Shown: positions 23,938-36,760 of the stretch, in pieces | Position numbering within the stretch: position 1 is the first letter of the stretch | How the letters are laid out: each line of letters begins with the position of its first letter | Assembly: GCA_013396915.1 (NCBI GenBank) | Contig: VWZL01002049.1 | Span: forward strand, 396,020-460,019 | Direction: 5' to 3' | Source of the DNA: Stercorarius parasiticus | Lineage: Eukaryota > Chordata > Aves > Charadriiformes > Stercorariidae | Length of the DNA stretch: 64,000 nucleotides | Made by a program: the position numbers and the translations under genes | Notes under the pieces: generated by a model | Databases searched by the model: none | Seen by the model: the letters and a program-made list of their open reading frames with translations, nothing else | What the model was told of the DNA's origin: nothing

Positions 23938-26768
23938 AAAGGAAATTGCCTTTTTTTTGTTTCTTTTACACTATTAGCCCCCTAACTTGGACAGGTAGAA
24001 ATGAAGCAGCCTTATTTTTCATTCACATGTGAAACCATAATGAACAAGTGCAGGTTTTAAACTCTATGGCCCAGGATCAAATACAACTGGATTCCTGCTC
24101 ACTCTCCCCTAGCTGAATTACCACTGCAGTACTAGCTAACAATAAAGAAATGATTATTTGTTCTGTTGAGAAATCAAAACCTGCAGATAAAGCTTGGAGT
24201 CCATACAGAAGAGAGGCTTTTCATTTTTATCTAATATTCTATGAGGAATACAGTGCGAGACCAGCTGTCTGGAACACTCAGTATCTTTGGAACCATGAGA
24301 AGTTGCTCATCAAACTGATTTTACTGGTTTGTTTCCAGCCAATTTACATAACTGGGCTGGTATAACATTGTCAGCATGCTCTGGTGGGTCTGGCCCTAAA
24401 TCTCAGTAAAGAGGTTATTCTTCATGAAGTCAAAGTTTTTTTGCAAACCAGAGATTTGCCTTGGATAGAAAGCAAAACATGCCAAACCTAAATTGTGGGT
24501 GACTAAGATTCATAAAAAACCTACTCAAGATGCAATAATTAGAGCAATCAATGCATTTTGATTAACTGATTACCACCTTTCGACTGCCAGTGGCAGAAAT
24601 AACCTCCTTCTATAAAATCACAAACTCATTCAGATTAAATTGGGAGCAGATGGAAAGTTGTTTGCGTTATTGACATTTCAGTTCCTGAATACCATTCAAA
24701 AGCTTGTGGTGCTTCTACATTGTAGTGTAATTAGAATAAAGCAACAAAATCAATCTCTTTTCACTCTGCAAATACAAAGATTATCATCCAAAAGGTCAGC
24801 CTGGCATACAACAAATATTGACAACAAGGAGTGCATATCTTCCTAAACGTCCCTTTGCAGTGTTCTCAGCACATACAATTGAGTCTAGATACAATTTAAT
24901 TCAGAAAATAATTCTTAGTACGAAGAGACTTACTAGGATTTCTATATGGGGAGATCAAATAGAATCACATGGTGTAAGCTCATGCATCTCAAACTAGTTT
25001 CAGCAGGCTTTTACCTATCTTTTACAACATAATCTGGACCACAAGTGAATTTTGAAAGAAGGTAAGGCAGTTATCACACGTTTATGTTTGTGTAAGTTAG
25101 ATGGATTAAATAGATTCTAGTTAAATAGATTCTTTGGCCTATAAGAAGTTGAATTTGGATTTTGCACATGAATTACTTTATATTGACCTACCTTATTTTC
25201 ACTAAAACAACATATTTTCCAAAACAAAAGGATGTTAGTTGCTAACATGATTGTATCATCTATTGTTTTTAAATGTCCTGTTTCTCACACACACAGGGGA
25301 AGAAAATTAGCTCTTCTTCTAGTACTATTCACATTACAATTATTTGTCTACATTTAGGTGCGGTGCCCACAAAGAAATACCAGTACTCTGAGTCTTCAAC
25401 AGAACTACCTGCCCATCAGTTTCACAAACTTAAACTAGAGCTGAGTTTCAAATTGCATTAAGCACGTACATGGATTTTGACCCGAAACTCATGTGTTTTA
25501 ACTGGTCCCCATTTAAAATCACTTAAACCTTTTCCTTTAGATCTGGAAAGGATGTATTGTAGGTTCAGACATACCTGCTATATGGACAGTTGTCCTACAA
25601 AATTCACACAAAGGAACATCCTGAACCCTGTTTCCATATTCATGTGCGTATATAACAGCACTATTAAAGTGGTGAATATGTACATGATTTTGCATCCTAA
25701 TAAATCTGGAGAAGAATTTTGCATTAAGTGGGCAGACACTTTATACAAAGGCTTAAAGTTCAAGGCTTTAAAATCAGAGGGTGAATTGTTTGTTATAGAG
25801 CCATGCTGTGTGAAGACTCCATTTAGTGGCAGTATAATCTCGTTGAAATCCATGCAGTGTCATTTGGACTCAGCATGGCCAGTGGGTCTAAGTGGGGAAC
25901 ATAAGCCACTGCTAAGATCTGAAAAAAAAATGGCACTGAAGAATTGAGATGAGATGTATTCTTGAAAACACTGCAGTGCAAAACAGTTTAACTACTTGCT
26001 TTAGAAACATGAGTAAAAAATAGGACAAGTCCACTTCCAAAATATCCTTTGAATTCATTCTGTTTCTTAGGAGTAAGCCATTTTAAAAGTGTACTCCATT
26101 ATAAAAAGCTTTTTATAATGCTATGCATATATTTTTTTACCATTTCGTCTGAGAGCATAGTTACTAGTTTCTGGGTTTTGAGAGTGCTCTCTGAGCTTTT
26201 TTCATCACGTTTTGCTTTAGGATGCTTTCTACAATAGACATAAAACCATGGCTCAAAAGGTAAATATTTAATCAAAGGATTGCTCCTCTTATCAGAGAGC
26301 TGATAATATTGGTTAAATATATCATTTTGTTTGAGCAGCAATACAGAGAATTTTCTCTAAGCTGTCTTGCATCTATAACTTCGCTTTAAAGTGATATAAA
26401 CTTCTGTAGTATCTACTGTATAAGAAACATTAATCAAACTATGACAAACAAAGCATTTTCAGTGTTATTATTCAGCACAGTACAATGCCAAATTGATACG
26501 AAAGATTTACATTTATCTTGCTCTAGCACCCTGGCATCAGTACAGGACTGGAACATATCTACCCAAGTACTGCCCAAAAGTATTTTTACAGGCTTCGGTG
26601 TCTGAGAGGCGAGAAACCCTGACCTCAGGTCACTTTGATCTTGTTTGCAAAAAAGAAAGAACATGTTCCTGCGTGCAGACTTTAAGTTTATCTTTGTTGT
26701 CCCAGTCTCAAGCATCCATTAGGTGCTTACGTGTGGAGGAACAGAGTGCTGTTCCCCTCTGGATGGAG

Positions 26769-26857
26769 CGGAGCTTGCTTAGAGGGACGGCCGAGAGAGC
26801 CGCAGAGACACATGCGGGGCTGCGTGGCAGGGCAGGCTGCAAGACTACACACCCTCG
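26769..26857. promoter_or_regulatory. CpG-rich patch (candidate regulatory)
   Basis: Seven CpGs lie within 89 bases (starting at 26,769, 26,788, 26,792, 26,801, 26,815, 26,823 and 26,856) in a CpG-poor setting. The patch lies inside the 158-codon plus-strand frame and partly accounts for that frame's length, since GC-rich DNA has fewer stop codons. It could be a small promoter or enhancer core, but no start site is evident. Confidence 0.22.
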
Positions 26858-27899
26858 AGGAACCATGGCACTGATTTTGCCATTTTCTCCAGCATTTTTA
26901 GAAGGAATTAAGTTTAGAATTAAAGCTTACATTGGCCCAATGTCAGGAGATGCTGTTTTGCCAATCTAGTCACCAGGTGTTCAGAACAGCACAGGACCAG
27001 ACCTGACATTTGTTTTACACGCAGAGACTTTCTGCAGACTTTAATAGGCTGAAACAGATACTCAAGAGATCTAAAGGACCTCTCTGGTCCGCACACTGTG
27101 GTCTATTAAAGGAGGCTTTGCCAGCTAGGACAACAAAAACCAAACTGTAACTACCACAGAGATCTTACACTTGTCCTAGCGGACAAGGATAAAAGATTGC
27201 TAATTATAGGGAATCCAAATATTTACTGTTAATAGCAGTTTCTAGGAAAAGCCTATGTATCTCAATTAAGGCATGCAGTTTGAACAAAAAGCAAGATTGT
27301 CTCCATTCTTACAAAAATTCCCTTCTCTGCAGGCTGCAGAAGCGAGCTGCTCCAATGGGTGCCTGGATCTGCAGACACCTCCTCAGATGCTATTGCTAGG
27401 CATCCTGCAGGACACAGCAGAGGCTGGGGTTGAGGAACAAGATTCCTCTGACCCTTCCCAAACCTCCAACAGAGGGGATAAAGGATCCCAACAGGCAAGG
27501 GTTTCACTCTCTCTGTTCCTCCACAGGTATAGATAAAACATTTGCACCCTCACCCTTTGCCCAGCACCTGTGCACAAGACCCAAAGAGCTTACTACAAAT
27601 CCTCACCATGAAGCTTCATTTTCACCTCAAGGGCCTCCCAGCTCTGCAGAGTGTAACGCAGCCAGACGACGCATCAAATTGTGCATCCCCTCACAGCACG
27701 GGTAAGGGCGGACAAGGTTACAGAAAAACTCAGTTACACAGCTTCCAGGTGAACCTGCTCCTGGTCCAAAACCCTGTGCCTTCTCCTCGCAAGGTTTGCA
27801 TGGAACCACTGGGGAAATACAGGCACTGCCATTAGTGCTCTTGTACATCAGAAAGGCAGCGGATGCAATCACTCTGGAAACCCGCTACAAACTTCAGGT

Positions 27900-28170
27900 A
27901 GATTTGCATATGGAAATTAATACAGTGAAGGTCTACTCCAATTATTAGTAATCAGGTGGCATTCCGTAGCCATGAAGTCAGGGGTTGCGAATAATAAGGG
28001 AGCTCTTCTGAAATGGGCTGTCATATCATCTGACTGACTTCTGGGAAGGGCCGCTCTGAAATTAATGAAGAGTCTGGCCAAGACTGTAACAAGAAGCATT
28101 TTTAGGAATTTCACAGGCCTTTTAAGCTGAGGGGCTATGAAATGCAAGCATGAAATACAGGTAGGGACAA
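27900..28170. promoter_or_regulatory. Candidate conserved noncoding element
   Basis: The block is repeat-free and carries a run of homeodomain-type sites (GAAATTAATAC, CCAATTATTAGTAATC at about 27,914-27,954; GAAATTAATGAAG near 28,058) mixed with balanced sequence. Frames on both strands are broken. Such texture is common in vertebrate developmental enhancers in gene deserts. No conservation data were available, so this is a lead rather than a call. Confidence 0.25.
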
Positions 28171-31100
28171 AGAAACTGTGAAAGTGTTGAATCCTTAGGA
28201 ACAGCACACAGACACACTGTAGGATCCATGCAATTCGTTAGCTTTATTATTTTGCAACTCCTCCCCTCATATAATGTAAGCCTACATCAGTTAAACCAAT
28301 ACAGCTTCTACTACTATAGAACACACTTCTATAAAAGCCAGTTTAACTACGGTTTTGTCCTCAGACATATTTTGTGGCTTATATATGACATATCAGACAT
28401 ATATATGTGGCTCACATATTGTGAAAGAAACAAACAAGAATAATTCTGGTCCCCATCCCCATGGGCTGCATCAGGTACACAGGGAGTAGCATGCAGAATG
28501 CGGGATTTAAGTTTGAAATAAACAGGGTTATTTGCTTTTCATATATTATACATATTGCACGCTTTATCCCTGTTTTAATGATTTTTCCACTGTCTGTTTC
28601 TGGATATTTCTGCCACCTTAAGATATAGAAGCCTGCTCAGGTACTGAAACAGGCCACAGTATGGAAGGTCTCCTGTGGCCCTGAATGTAATTTTCTGAGC
28701 ACAGAGATGATCTCTCAGCTCTCTAGAAAATCTGAACCGAGTCAGCCTGCTCCAACACTTTCTTCTGCCACCCACACCAGCCCAGCAAATAGCAGGGAGT
28801 CTCCCCCTACCAGCCAAGGAGCCTCTCATCTTTGTAGGCCAAGCCATTCATTGAGACAGTTTATTAAATGAAGACAAAACTGGTTCAGGGTACAGCAAAG
28901 GCCCTAAAGCACACAGATGAATTTAGGCGTGAGAGCTTTGCTGAACCAAGACTTTCTACAGGATGTGCCTTTACATACACGAAGAGGTACACAAATGAAG
29001 AGGAGGGAAGTATAGCCTCAAGCAATAAGGAAACATCCAAAGCTCAGGGAAACTTTTATAAGAATTTTTCCACTAGTATGCAGACTAACTAGTACTGTTG
29101 GATTGGATCCCAGCATAAAATAGTTTAACGATTTAATTTAAACTGAAGAAATTCTGTTCATTCTGCAAAAGCTCACTAATAGGCAGCACTGAAGTGTCAA
29201 TAACAAATACCAGGGAATTCTTTCCCACATTGATATGCACTAGTAGCACCCATTAATTTCAATAAGTAATCATTTGAGACCAAGGAGTATTTACACTTCT
29301 AGTTTTAAATTGGGCAATTTGAAATTTTCTTCACTAGGTGTCAGAATAATTTGTTTAATATGAAAGCTTGAGACAGGAGTAGAAACAGACTCGTTCACTA
29401 CCTAAATAATGTTTTTTCATATTTTAATTTCTAAACCAATCTGCTTTTACAAAGCCATTTACAATTGACTATTAATTTGCATAGTCAAAAAAGCTATTAA
29501 TGGAAGCAATGTAATTTCTTCTTCTCCAGTGCCCTAGATGACTGCCTAATTCAGTGTTTTGAATAAATTGAAGTTTGGGTGATATATGAGTACAGAGAAT
29601 ACATTTTCTTTTTTTACTCAACTACCATTAAACTGAGCTTCCTACCAATGAATTTAAATTAAAATGACAACAGCCATACTTAAATTTTATCCCCACATAA
29701 CTGTGTTGACTTAATGAATATTGTATTTTATGGGATGTGTTAGTACAGTTAAAATGTTTATGAAGAGCGACAAATAGCGAAGTATTTCTTTGAGTGGTCT
29801 TGTATATAAATTCTAAAGTCATTTTACCAAAAACGATCAACGTAGTTTCAGCTAAGGTAATTTCACTGGAAAAGTAAGGTTTCCTCTTTCAGTGTACAAG
29901 ACCCCAGAGATGTTTCATGAATAGTTATGCAGGTTTGGTTTTTCGTTTGTTTTTTGTTTAATACCATCTTGTTTTTCCCCCACTGCTTTAAGTAAAAAAG
30001 ACGCTGTTTTTACATGCAGCATAAGGTAGAAAAAGAGTTGGAACATAAAAATATACTTAACATTAATGCAAGTTCTTTCTGAAGAAAGGAAATCAATTTC
30101 CCTCTAAATGTCAGTATTGATGGAGCAGGAAGAGTTAAAAATCCCAGCTTCACACTAATAGATAGGAAAGCAAACTCCATTACTTACACTTGACTTACAC
30201 CAGCATAACTGCGACCACAATCTCCTTCTCCATCCAAAAGTGCAGGTGAAAGGCTGATTCCTAAGTTGTGTTGTATTTTCTCATTTTCACAAACACTACT
30301 AAAGTACTCACACAGAAAAAATGCTTTCAGGAAGGCTGGACAAATGGCTAGTCATTATTTACAAGCTAGAGCCATTTTGCCAAGAGTTCAGTGGGTAAGG
30401 GGAAGATTCTTCAGATACCGTTACTTTCAAAAACAAGCCCATCCCTGGGATTTGAGAGAGTAAGATGCCACTAGTAAGTATGTACGCAGATGTTCAAAAC
30501 ACTTTTGCATATGTCCTTTGATTTCCTCCTAGAAGAGAGACCTAGATATATCCGTTTTCCTTGCCTATTTCTTGCTGAAGAAAAAGAAAGGATTCTCACA
30601 GATGCCAGCAAATTGGGGTACCAGAATGATCTTCCCTATGTCTTTTTTTCTGCCTAGAGTTTTAAATAATGTTACAGGTATAATTAGAGACCTACAGACT
30701 GCTTTCCTTTAATAGCATATTAAACTTCAGATGTGTATTCTGACGTAAATGCCTATATTACCTTTACATGAAAAATAAGGTGAGCTCATTGACCCTCATC
30801 CCCTGCTTCATACCAGTTTTTTTATTGAAAAAGACTGTGTTGATGTAATATGGATACCATTATTTATTTTGGAACTGTCTCATAAGCTTAAAAGCTGAAA
30901 TGCTTCCCATGCAGATGAATCCTAGAACAAAAAACATTTATTTTTGGCAGTTTTGTCAGTTTTAGCTGCAGTGTTCATAGATGAATAAGAAGTTCACATT
31001 CCCTGGGAGATACTCAGCATCGTCCGCTAACTATCTGAACTGGTTACATTTGATTCACATTTTTCAGCATTTTTGTAAAACCTCAAATAGCCAGAAACCT

Positions 31101-31261
31101 ACATAAACCAAAGATGTTAAGGACAAAGATTATGGGGAAACAAGGTAGTTTCAATTTGATCTATGAACACACAACATTTATTTCTGAGACTTGCTGATAA
31201 ATGAAGCTGGCAACAATGACTTGGCATAAAAATTATTAGGTAGTTTTTAAAGTTATAAAGG

Positions 31262-31330
31262 TTCCTTAAGACTGGGACATCTTTCTCTCTGGTATTTGTA
31301 CAGCACTTCACAAAACACTTTACACAAAGC
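31262..31330. repeat. Possible ancient repeat 3' end
   Basis: The phrase 'agactgggacatctttctc...ggtatttgtacagcac' resembles a 'gactgtctctta...tgtttgtacagcgcctagcac' wording that I recall from old interspersed repeats of crocodilians, turtles and birds. Only about 70 bases are covered and the match is worn. The family name is uncertain. Confidence 0.25.
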
Positions 31331-32378
31331 AGTACAAAAATAGTACTGCTTTAAACCTAACGACTGAAACTCAGACAGCTCTTCCAAACAAAGAAAACAC
31401 ATGAAAGCAACACAGTGCACAATTAAACACTCATATTAAAGACTGAACACCAGGATGGAAATACACAAGCCAGCTAGAGAAGAACAAGCCACATATTACT
31501 CATTTCATTCAAGTTACATTAAAATATCCATTTTCTACTGTTGCAAGGGAATCTATTTCCAATAATTAGCATAGTATTTCTCAGGAGGCGTTACATGAGT
31601 GTTCTTTTCTATACTTTCTGCTGCTCTGGAGACAGTGAAGCATCCAGCTCAGGGATTAAAAGGTTGACAAGGACTAGCCCCAGCTTGGCTGCACGAGGCT
31701 GCTTCTTTCAAACAGCTCTCTGAAACGGCTCATTGTTGGAGCACAACAGGGAGTCGGCACGCCAGGGAGAACCAAGGAGAGACATGTAAGAAAAACAGGC
31801 AGGGAGCAAGCAAAATATGAGTGGTACTAGGTGCTCCTTCCCCCCCCAGTTAACTTGTAGCACAGGTGAGCTGCTGGGCAGTGGAGAGGGGAAGTCCTTT
31901 GCTTATTATCTCCTGAGATGAGATCACAAGTTACTCTGTCCCCAAACAGCAGAGAACGGGCCTTTGCAGGATGATGCCTCCCAGCCCCATGCCAAAATGC
32001 ACTCAAGGAGCACATAAACCAGCGTGTTCTGAGTGCCAGTCGTGATAATTTACATTGCTTGAAGCCTCACATTATTTTAGAGTATCTTCTACTGCTTTTT
32101 ACTGCTGTCTTTCAGGGGTCATTTGGCTTATGAATAACCAAATAATTCATTCTGCTTCACCTGTCATCTGCCATTGCCCATACTATTTTATTGCAAACTC
32201 CAGTTGAACTTGTTTTCTGGTAGGTGGCAATAAATTGTCTTGTGATGACATGCAATGGCTATCATACAAGAGTAAAACATAGAAGAAAAGTGATACATTA
32301 AGTCACCTCTAATGTACTGATGACACTATCCTAGTATTTTATAGAGCCAAGTAGTCTGGTAGGGCTTATAACTTCCCT

Positions 32379-32830
32379 TCACAGAATGGTAGGGTTGGAA
32401 GGGACCTCTGGAGACCATCTAGTCCAACCCTCCTGCCAGAGCAGGGTCATCTTAGAGCAGGCTGCACAGGAACACATCCAGGCGGGTTTTGAATGTCTCC
32501 AGAGACAGAGACTCCACCACCTCTCTGGGCAGCCTGTTCCAGTGCTCTGCCAAGCTCAAAGGAAAAAAAGTTCCTCCTCATGTTTAGGTGGAACTTCCTA
32601 TGCTCAAGTTTGTGCCCATTACCTCTTGTCCTGTCGCTGGGCACCACTGAAAAGAGCCTGGCCCCATCCTCCTGACACCCACCCTTGAAGTATTTATAAG
32701 CATTGATAAGATCCCCCCCTCAGCTGTCTTTTTTCCAGACTGAAGAGACCCAAATCCCTCAGCATTTCTTCATAAGAGAGGTGTTCCAGCCCCCTAATCA
32801 TCTAATCCCTTCTACCTCTTCTCTACAGCA
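32379..32830 (-). mobile_element. CR1 LINE 3' end, best preserved copy
   Basis: The plus strand starts with the reversed CR1 tail (CACAGAATGGTAGGGTTGGA at about 32,380) and the terminal stem-loop phrase 'gggacctctggagaccatctagtccaaccc'. It continues through 'agactccaccacctctctgggcagcctgttccag' to a segment encoding, on the minus strand, the C-terminal part of the CR1 reverse-transcriptase protein (residues [20 protein letters not shown] at 32,647 downward). The frame shifts after this segment, so the copy is dead. At about 450 bases it is strongly 5' truncated, which is usual for CR1. It is closer to consensus wording than the other copies in the window, so probably the youngest. It is strong evidence that the host is a bird or close relative. 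Confidence 0.93.
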
Positions 32831-32834
32831 TACA

Positions 32835-34820
32835 TCTGTCCACAGATGATGCCCTGAGTAGGGAACACCACCTTTACCACATAACCTTTGTAAAACACAG
32901 CAGAGCCCCTTCCTCATTTAGGGACCTTCTGCATCACTGCTGAAAAATGAGAAGCCACATGCCCTTGGGTAGGGAAAGGCATCTGCTGGAGGACACTTAC
33001 CCTAACCAAGGCACAGTGTCTTCTCCCAGAACTACCTCCCCAAGCTCAGCACAGAGCACCACAGATGAGAGGATTCAAAACAATTACACAGGTGTCATTT
33101 GATAACAGACTGAGCCTTCGTGCACACAGCTACCCCTGGCTCTCAGCTTTCCTACAGAACCAGCTAGACCTGGACACCAAGGGCTGGGTAACAGTGCTAA
33201 TATTTCAACCCAACACAGCCTCAGGCACAAAGACTGTATGGGCCAAATAGGTCACTACATGTAGAGAAGTGTTCCAAAAATTGCATGAGCACCTACAGCA
33301 GGTGGGAGGAAAGCATCTGTTGGTTTGTCTAGAGCAACAAACCCTGTTAGAGCTAGTCTGCGTCAGAAAAATCAGTTTTGGGCTCTAAACTCACAGTCTC
33401 TAAGCAATTTCATCATCTGCACCAGTAAACCACCAGCAAGCAGAATTCAATTCATCCTTACTCTCTCCAATATCAGAGAAGGAGTAACATTAAACTAGAT
33501 GAGATTAACCTGATGGGGTTCAACCATTTCTATATCTTGCTTACTTTGAGAAAAATATTTAAGAACGTGAAGAACAGCAGTTGGCATATGCCAACACAAA
33601 TGATCACAACAGCCTTCAGTCATGAACTGAGAGCAATAACTTCTCACAAGGGTGTTTGACAGCAAGAAGTTCAATTTTATCATTAGGAAACTCAAACCGT
33701 GATGGCATTAACCACTCAAGAGAAATCTTTAGCCTTTTAAATGCCATAGGGGTGTGTGAGGGGCAAGAGATTATGAAATCTAGCCCTGCAGGAAGTGAAA
33801 TGATTCTGTAAACAATGTTTGCTTCTCGTGGAAATCCACTTAAAGCAGAAATCAAATCAAACGAACCACCTCTGATAACATACAGTTGAAGAACTGTGTG
33901 ACAAAGTTCATATACATAACCTTCTTTTTTCCTTGATAAGCATGCTGCATTTACACTGTAAACCCTCAGTGAATCATATAGCACATTTCAAAGAATGAGA
34001 GCAATGTCTTCTGCAAGCATGGGAACATTGGATAGTCCCGAGGGCACAGATTTAAGTAGTAGCTTAAATTTACAGGTCCCAGTAGCTGGGCTGATGGTTA
34101 TAGTTGACTGTTCACTTTATGAAGAGCGCGAGTCAACTATTTAGGCATTAACCTGAATTTATAGTATGAGTCCACTGGAAATAAGTCCATCTACAGCTAC
34201 GTCTGTGTACCTCTACCAGTTACGTGCCCCTGTGCCTGCCCTTGAGCAGGCAGAGATCTCCTGAAGGCAACTTACCTTTGCAAAATATGAGAGCCCTAGC
34301 TCCTCTTCCCCTGCATGCTACTGTTCATTTGCAGCCTGCTAAATAGAATTCACATTTGTCCGCGATCAATTTTGCAGCACAGTGCTGAAATCTTATTTTA
34401 TTTCTTCCTGGGCCACGACGAAGAAGCGTTTTCGTGCAATGTAGCATTCCATTTAGGCTGATACCTGTGAGCACTTTTAAGATCAGAGGAAACAGCAGCA
34501 GCTGTTTTTAAAAAAAAACACCCTAAACATGCTGGAGGATGCACCCCTCCACCTGTCACTCCCTTGGTATTTATGACTGCCTACTCACTTCAGGACCAGG
34601 CTCAATATTTGCCTCTCTCCTGCAGATGAGTGGTCTAACTTATGGCCTCTTTTCAGAACTTTTTCACTTTATATGGTGAACACCTGTAAGCATTATCCAG
34701 AGAGCATTAGGGTAACTTTCTAGCCAAATAATTAGGGCACTTATCTGTGGGTGAGTCACCCAAGTTTCAGCCCCTGCCCAAATGAATGTAATTATTCATA
34801 TAAAATTTTGACTGTGTAGT
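32835..34820. other. Noncoding stretch, no gene seen
   Basis: About 2 kb between two CR1 remnants. The longest frame is a minus-strand one of 122 codons at 33,616-33,984, without a recognisable domain. No RNA gene, tandem array or regulatory signature stands out. Confidence 0.6.
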
Positions 34821-34824
34821 CTGT

Positions 34825-34960
34825 TCTTGGAGACTTTCAAGATATGACTGGATAAAGCCCCAAATAGTTCTGACCTCAGAGCTGACCTTATTTGAGCACG
34901 AGTTTGAACTAGAGACCTCCAGAGGTCCCTTTCAGCCTCCATTATTCTGAGTCTACCAAG
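34825..34960 (+). mobile_element. CR1 LINE 3' tail fragment
   Basis: The plus strand reads 'cttggagactttcaagatatgactgga', the usual lead-in to the end of CR1 ORF2. After a worn middle it gives 'tttgaactagagacctccagaggtccctttcagcc', which is the terminal CR1 stem-loop in plus orientation, and 'attattctgagtct', matching the short tail repeat at the CR1 3' end. Only about 135 bases survive. The orientation is opposite to that of the copies at 20,325 and 32,379. Confidence 0.8.
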
Positions 34961-36399
34961 TTACAAGATAAGTAAGAGATTTAACTTTAAAGATAGGGTT
35001 TATCAGTTATATTCCATCCTGGGAAATTAATAATACAAGTTCTTTACACAGAAGTAGTCTAATACAGGCTTAGCAAAACACATAATCTCTAGTCTATGAG
35101 GCAGAGATATGGACGAACACTTTTCTCCAGCATTTCTGTGACTATCACCCTGGACATCTCACCCTGATATTTTGGAAAGTACAGTTAAAAGCTTATAACA
35201 CATTTCAGGATGAATAAAAAAAAAATCAGTTTTCAACAATTTTATTATTTACTAAAACTCTCTGCCCAGTTCTATCTCACCATAGCTTCATCAGTCCCAT
35301 CCACCTTTACTGAGGTGTTGAAGGACCTCTTCCTTCCATTAGGAACTCCTGGAATGTACAAATACCATTTCCTATTTATTCCCTACTCAGGGTTGGAAGC
35401 AGTACCAGGGAGAAGGGACCGCTGATTTCCTTGAACCCCTAGAGCTCTCCATACTTGAGGGCCATGTTGTACTCCTCATTCCTTTAGTACAGAAAGTCTC
35501 TAGCTGAACAAGAATTTTACTTCAGAAATACACTAGGTTTGTGTTCTTGTCTAGGCTTAGTTCTGATCTTTGCAGGAAAAAAAATCCTGTATTTCCCAGA
35601 GTAGGATGTTTATGCTAATCCTATTTTAGAAGACCTTATTTAAGGAAAACAGCAAGAGCGTGGGGAAGACATTTAATATACTACTGCTTTTTCCAATTAA
35701 ATATTGTGAATATCTTTCAGTTAAATGCCTTTTTTCAGTTACATATCCATGTGGGCTGGTGAAAGCAGTAGCGATTCTTAAAGAGCTAGTACTTTCTAAA
35801 GTGTGTGAAAAGAGAATAAGAGATAAGAAAAAAATCATTTTGCAATAGCTAAAATTATTTTACAGATGAAACATGACTCCTTACCAAGCTGGTCCTACTT
35901 GTACTTTATATTGGGTGCAAGTAACAGAGGTCTTGGGAATGAACTACTCATTATTAACAACTTAAATGGGAGTTTAAAGGACTATCTGCAATGAATTATT
36001 CAAGAGTTTCATGAATTAACTACTGAACTTTTCATACTTTTTTTTTAACCGCATTGTTCCACACTGGCCTCCCAGTCAGGTAAAGCAAGTTAAGTATTAC
36101 TAGTGAAAAGAGTTGACTATTATGCAAAATTGGTTTTGATGAGAATATGAAGGGCCAGCTTTCTGAAAGTGTGGTGTTAGCCCAGATAAATAAGGGATAG
36201 AGAAGCAAAACTAAGAATTGAAACGTGAATAGCGTTACTCTATGCAAAGGCACTAAAGAAATGGGGGAAAAGAGCTGTTGTTGCACTGGAAGTGGGAGAA
36301 AACTCTTAAGTAGTGTGTTAAGCTGAGAGGTTTCTTCCCAGCTAAAAAACCCTTCAACTTGCTCTCAAAAGCCTGCATGAAGCAGCGATCAGACAGTCA

Positions 36400-36760
36400 A
36401 ATAAGAAGAAACTTGTGATTAATTTTTTTCAGGAAACAATTAGACTGTAAATAACCATAGATGTATCGGAATATGCTTATCAGCTTTGATGAGTTATAAA
36501 TTAAAATGTAGCAACAATTCACTCTAGTGAGGGCAATATCATACCTGAATACGCACTCGTGTTTCCTCGCCTACTTTTTCTGTGGAAGTTCATTACTGGC
36601 AAATATCAGTTAGATAACTACTGTAATTTTTACTGGCTGTATTCCACTTGGGGATAGGCATTTCTAACATGCTGCCAGCTGGAAAACACTACAGTTTAAA
36701 GGTGCCTGTATTACCTTGCCTTGCTGGCAATAGGCTTCCCCATGTAATTTTACAGTTGTG
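36400..36760. promoter_or_regulatory. Candidate conserved noncoding element
   Basis: Repeat-free sequence with homeodomain-like TTAATTT and AAATTAAAAT sites, a GATAA-type core, and a CAGCTGG E-box near 36,676, ending in a balanced segment with 'ctgccagctggaaaacac'. Frames are broken on both strands. This is a texture-based lead only. Confidence 0.18.

Larger units (their letters stand above)
20740..32375. other. Long noncoding stretch, no gene seen
   Basis: About 11.6 kb with no recognisable gene or well-preserved mobile element. It contains the two longest frames of the window (25,477-25,947 and 26,493-26,969, both plus strand, about 156-158 codons). Neither shows a domain, repeat or composition that supports a real protein. 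Other contents are a G-rich quadruplex candidate (23,918-23,937), a CpG patch (26,769-26,857), an enhancer-like block (27,900-28,170), imperfect ATATAT-rich repeats near 28,380-28,425 and a possible old repeat tail at 31,262-31,330. Confidence 0.6.

Noticed and set aside
25477..25947. 156-codon plus-strand open frame
   Set aside because: No recognisable domain, signal peptide or repeat. It has no flanking promoter or splice context, and its composition matches translated AT-rich noncoding DNA. A length of this order is expected by chance in 64 kb.
26493..26969. 158-codon plus-strand open frame as a gene
   Set aside because: No family resemblance. Its length is helped by the CpG-rich, stop-poor patch within it. 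Kept only as a finding about the patch.
31620..31800. GC-richer segment resembling a noncoding RNA exon ending near 'acatgtaagaaa'
   Set aside because: The donor-like site lacks the usual AG before GT and no matching acceptor was convincing.
33616..33984. 122-codon minus-strand open frame
   Set aside because: No recognised domain or splice context.
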